From Planctomycetota bacterium (lineage in GTDB: Bacteria > Planctomycetota > UBA8108 > UBA1146 > JAJFFE01), in NCBI GenBank assembly GCA_020425835.1, contig JAGQRC010000279.1, positions 1-5,691 of the forward strand: a DNA stretch of 5,691 nucleotides, in the 5' to 3' direction. Each line of letters opens with the position of its first letter. Positions within the stretch are counted from its first letter, which is position 1. The notes beneath the pieces were generated by a model. That model had not been told where the DNA came from, did no database searches, and saw nothing but the letters and a program-made list of their open reading frames with translations. Positions 3,621-5,691 of the stretch are shown piece by piece. Position numbers and translations under genes: made by a program.

Positions 3621-5552
3621 ATGTTCCTGCGGTCGCTTCGACACCTCAGCCTCGTCTTGCTCGTCGTCCTCGGTGCACTCGCGGTGGAGATTCGCGCCGC
3701 GGAACTCTCGACCGCCGATCCCATTCAGCCCCCGGCGAACGGCGTCTCGGTTCCTCGCGCTCCGGTGAGCTGGTTCGTCGACGCGGATGGACCAGGTCCC
3801 GGAACGGACGGGACGAGCTGCAACGCGCCGTTCCACGACATTCGGGATGCTCTGTCGAGCCAACAGGGCGGCGCGCACCGCATCCGGCCGGGTGACACGA
3901 TCCTGGTCGCACCCGGCTCCTACTCGAGCTTCGTGATCGGCCCGTTGCTGGCGACCGATCCACAGTTTCCCTCGGCACCACGGGGGATCGCGATCCGGGG
4001 CGTGACCGAGTTCGAGGAATGCGGCGAGGTCCTCGATCCGAGCACCGGGTCCCTGATCGTCGTCGAGCCCCAGAACGACCGGAGGTCGGGTCCCGGGATC
4101 TTCATCGCCGAGGGTGACGAGCGGCCGGGACTCCCGCACGCGTTCCGGACCGAGATCGAAGGACTGGCCATCCGGAACTGGACCAACGAGGCGAGCGGGT
4201 TCGCCGGCGTGGGGATCGCGGCGCACGGCGGCTTCGGGAGCTCGCCGACGTTTCGCCGCTGCCATTTCGAGAACAACCTGCTGCGCGAGCCGGGGCTGAT
4301 CAACGCGGGCGGAGCGATCGCGATCCTCGCGCGTTGTCGACCGATCGTCGACGGCTGCACGTTCGTCAGCAACGTCACCGACACGACGAGTCGCGATCCC
4401 GATCTCTACGGAGGCGCGATCGGCATCGGAGCGCTCGCGATCACCGCGTCCGGCGTCGGGGGCATCGCTCCCGGCTCGATGCCGTATCCGATCATCACCG
4501 ACTGCACGTTCTCCAACAACAGCGCGACCTGCCGAGGCGGGGCGATCGCCATGGCCGGCGCATCCGTCCTGATCCAGGGCTGCCACTTCGACCAGAACAA
4601 CGCGACGTTCTCGGGAGGGGCGGTCTTCGGCAAGATGCTCGGCGAGGTGCGCATCGAGAACTGCGTCTTCGAGAACGGTACGAGCGGAAACGAGTTCGGC
4701 GGTGCGGTGGTCCTTTCGTGGAGGACCGATGCGAACCGTCCTGGTCTGCCGCCGCCGCCGTTTCGGATCATCGGCAATCGCTTCCAGAACAACGTCTCGC
4801 CCGGGAGCGCGGTGGCGATCATCAACGCCGACGCGACGATCAGCCACAACCAGTTCATCGGGAACACCGGGCTCGGGTACGAGTTCGTCGTGGATGGCAC
4901 CCAGTTCGGTCCGACCGGCCCGGCGCTGTCGGTGCTCGCCGTCGACAATCGGCCTCCCGGATCGGTCGGCGAGGCGGTCGGTGCGACGATCACTCCCGAC
5001 GCCGATCTCGATCTCCAGGTTCGAATCGTCAACAACCTCTTCGCCGGGAACATCACCGACGCCGGGCAGTTCGGCGCCGCCGCGGTCTGGCTGCACACCG
5101 ACGACGTGGAGGACTTCTCGGCGCGACTGAACGTGGAGTTCATCAACAACACTTCTGCCGATCACGGTTTCGGCGCGGTCGCCCTCTCCGAGGGCACGGG
5201 ATCGAACGGCCACGAGTCCCGGTTGTCCCTCCTGATCGTCAACAGCATCCTCTGGGACGATGGGCTCCGGGAGGTGCTCGCCTCCAACGATGCGCAGTGG
5301 AGCGTCTTCTCTACCGATAGCGCCGAGGACTTCACGGCGCTCCACGCGTCGAACTTCCGGGCAGATCCGCTCTTCGCGCCTCAGCCCGGGAACTACCGGC
5401 CGCTCGCCGAGTCACCGGTTCGCGACGTGGCGCAGCGTCGCTACTGGCTCCGCGTGTTGCGCGCGGATGCGGCCATTCCGAACACCGACCTCGATGGTCT
5501 GCAGCGGGGCGCGAACGGCGAGCCGCTCGATGTCGGAGCGTACGGTCCCTGA
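3621..5552 (+). CDS. Secreted right-handed parallel beta-helix protein, choice-of-anchor Q-like C-terminus
   Basis: A 643-residue protein with a clear signal peptide: MFLRSLRH, a hydrophobic core (about 9-22) and likely cleavage near A26-A27. Residues 50-102 (FVDADGPGPGTDGTSC...PFHDIRDAL...GDTILVAPGSY) match the entry block common in bacterial pectate-lyase-like beta-helix proteins. Residues ~200-545 carry polymorphic-repeat-like rungs: [CN]xF followed by N residues (C214, C246, C295, C321, C348, N386, N410, N472), alternating with GGAI/GGAV (230, 264, 306, 332, 360). The tail, ADPLF...GNYRPLAESPVRDVA...TDLDGLQRG...LDVGAYGP (581-643), matches the choice-of-anchor Q type. No catalytic residues are evident, so it may be structural, adhesive or carbohydrate-binding at the cell surface. 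ATG 3621 is chosen because it starts the signal peptide; GGAG (3605-3608) is 12 bases away, rather far. GTG 3540 or 3564 would bury the signal and are disfavoured. Confidence 0.88.
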   Translation: MFLRSLRHLSLVLLVVLGALAVEIRAAELSTADPIQPPANGVSVPRAPVSWFVDADGPGPGTDGTSCNAPFHDIRDALSSQQGGAHRIRPGDTILVAPGSYSSFVIGPLLATDPQFPSAPRGIAIRGVTEFEECGEVLDPSTGSLIVVEPQNDRRSGPGIFIAEGDERPGLPHAFRTEIEGLAIRNWTNEASGFAGVGIAAHGGFGSSPTFRRCHFENNLLREPGLINAGGAIAILARCRPIVDGCTFVSNVTDTTSRDPDLYGGAIGIGALAITASGVGGIAPGSMPYPIITDCTFSNNSATCRGGAIAMAGASVLIQGCHFDQNNATFSGGAVFGKMLGEVRIENCVFENGTSGNEFGGAVVLSWRTDANRPGLPPPPFRIIGNRFQNNVSPGSAVAIINADATISHNQFIGNTGLGYEFVVDGTQFGPTGPALSVLAVDNRPPGSVGEAVGATITPDADLDLQVRIVNNLFAGNITDAGQFGAAAVWLHTDDVEDFSARLNVEFINNTSADHGFGAVALSEGTGSNGHESRLSLLIVNSILWDDGLREVLASNDAQWSVFSTDSAEDFTALHASNFRADPLFAPQPGNYRPLAESPVRDVAQRRYWLRVLRADAAIPNTDLDGLQRGANGEPLDVGAYGP

Positions 5553-5635
5553 TCTCCGTCGAGGCGCCGTGCGGGCCAGAGTCATCGAGACGTAGGCTTC
5601 GTCGCCGACACCTGCCGAGTGGAACGGCGTTTGTC

Positions 5636-5653
5636 CTCCTTCCCCGGAAGGAG
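5636..5653 (+). promoter_or_regulatory. Hairpin containing the Shine-Dalgarno of the last gene
   Basis: CTCCTTCC (5636-5643) is the perfect complement of GGAAGGAG (5646-5653). As RNA this gives a 7-bp stem with a CCCG tetraloop. The 3' arm is a near-ideal Shine-Dalgarno, 8 bases before ATG 5662, so the folded form would hide it completely. The role is inferred. Confidence 0.5.
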
Positions 5654-5661
5654 ACCAACGA

Positions 5662-5691
5662 ATGCACCGCCGCTCTTCCAGTGTTACCGCG
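5662..5691 (+). CDS. Start of a further gene, cut by the window edge
   Basis: ATG 5662 follows GGAAGGAG (5646-5653) by 8 bases, the strongest ribosome binding site in the window. Ten codons are visible (MHRRSSSVTA), an N-terminus with basic residues that could begin a signal peptide. Nothing can be said about its function. It is 109 bases after the beta-helix gene on the same strand. Confidence 0.6.
   Translation, partial: MHRRSSSVTA

Noticed and set aside
3525..5345. 606-codon open frame on the - strand opposite the beta-helix gene
   Set aside because: It is the antisense shadow of a GC-rich gene whose third-position bias removes stops. The product is an Arg/Asp-rich low-complexity chain without motifs, while the + frame has a signal peptide and recognisable domains.
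29..5691. A single operon or a multi-gene defence or secretion system
   Set aside because: All genes share a strand, but gaps of about 60-300 bases and unrelated products do not support one functional unit. No nuclease, ATPase, secretin or other system component is present.
1..5691. CRISPR arrays, insertion sequences, tRNA or rRNA genes
   Set aside because: No regularly spaced long repeats, transposase motifs, terminal inverted repeats, cloverleaf or rRNA-like segments were seen on either strand.

Overview
This is a GC-rich bacterial window (roughly two-thirds G+C, strongly G/C-biased third codon positions). All supported genes lie on the + strand. The best taxonomic guess is a Planctomycetota bacterium or a relative. 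The reasons are a stand-alone pseudopilin-like protein with the C-terminal H...FADxHVxW-type motif common in Planctomycetota, Verrucomicrobiota and Lentisphaerota, and a secreted right-handed beta-helix protein ending in a choice-of-anchor-Q-like tail. No marker gene is present, so this is inference.

Layout. (1) 29-1285: an exported guanidine-modifying enzyme of the agmatine deiminase / bacterial peptidylarginine deiminase superfamily; its start may lie beyond the left edge. (2) 1390-1911: an unrecognised 173-residue single-pass membrane protein. (3) 1912-2085: a non-coding stretch with three hairpins, the last covering the ribosome binding site of the next gene. (4) 2086-3006: a pseudopilin-like protein with a prepilin peptidase site. 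(5) 3007-3309: about 300 bases of lower-GC intergenic DNA with a candidate -10 element, a possible 18-codon leader ORF, a hairpin nearly identical to the one before gene 3, and stacked short repeats ending in a ribosome binding site. (6) 3310-3561: an unrecognised 83-residue protein. (7) 3621-5552: a 643-residue secreted parallel beta-helix protein. (8) 5662-5691: the first ten codons of a further gene with a strong, hairpin-embedded ribosome binding site.

The genes do not form a recognisable pathway. Four of the five complete main genes carry an export, membrane or pilin-type signal, so the common theme is the cell envelope or exterior; the 83-residue protein is the exception. No defence system, mobile element, CRISPR array, tRNA or rRNA is visible.

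The most interesting signal is between the genes. Short perfect inverted repeats recur just before start codons, and in two cases (2056-2096 and 5636-5653) the Shine-Dalgarno sequence forms the 3' arm of the stem. This may point to translational control by local RNA structure. It rests on reading by eye and needs folding and comparative tests.
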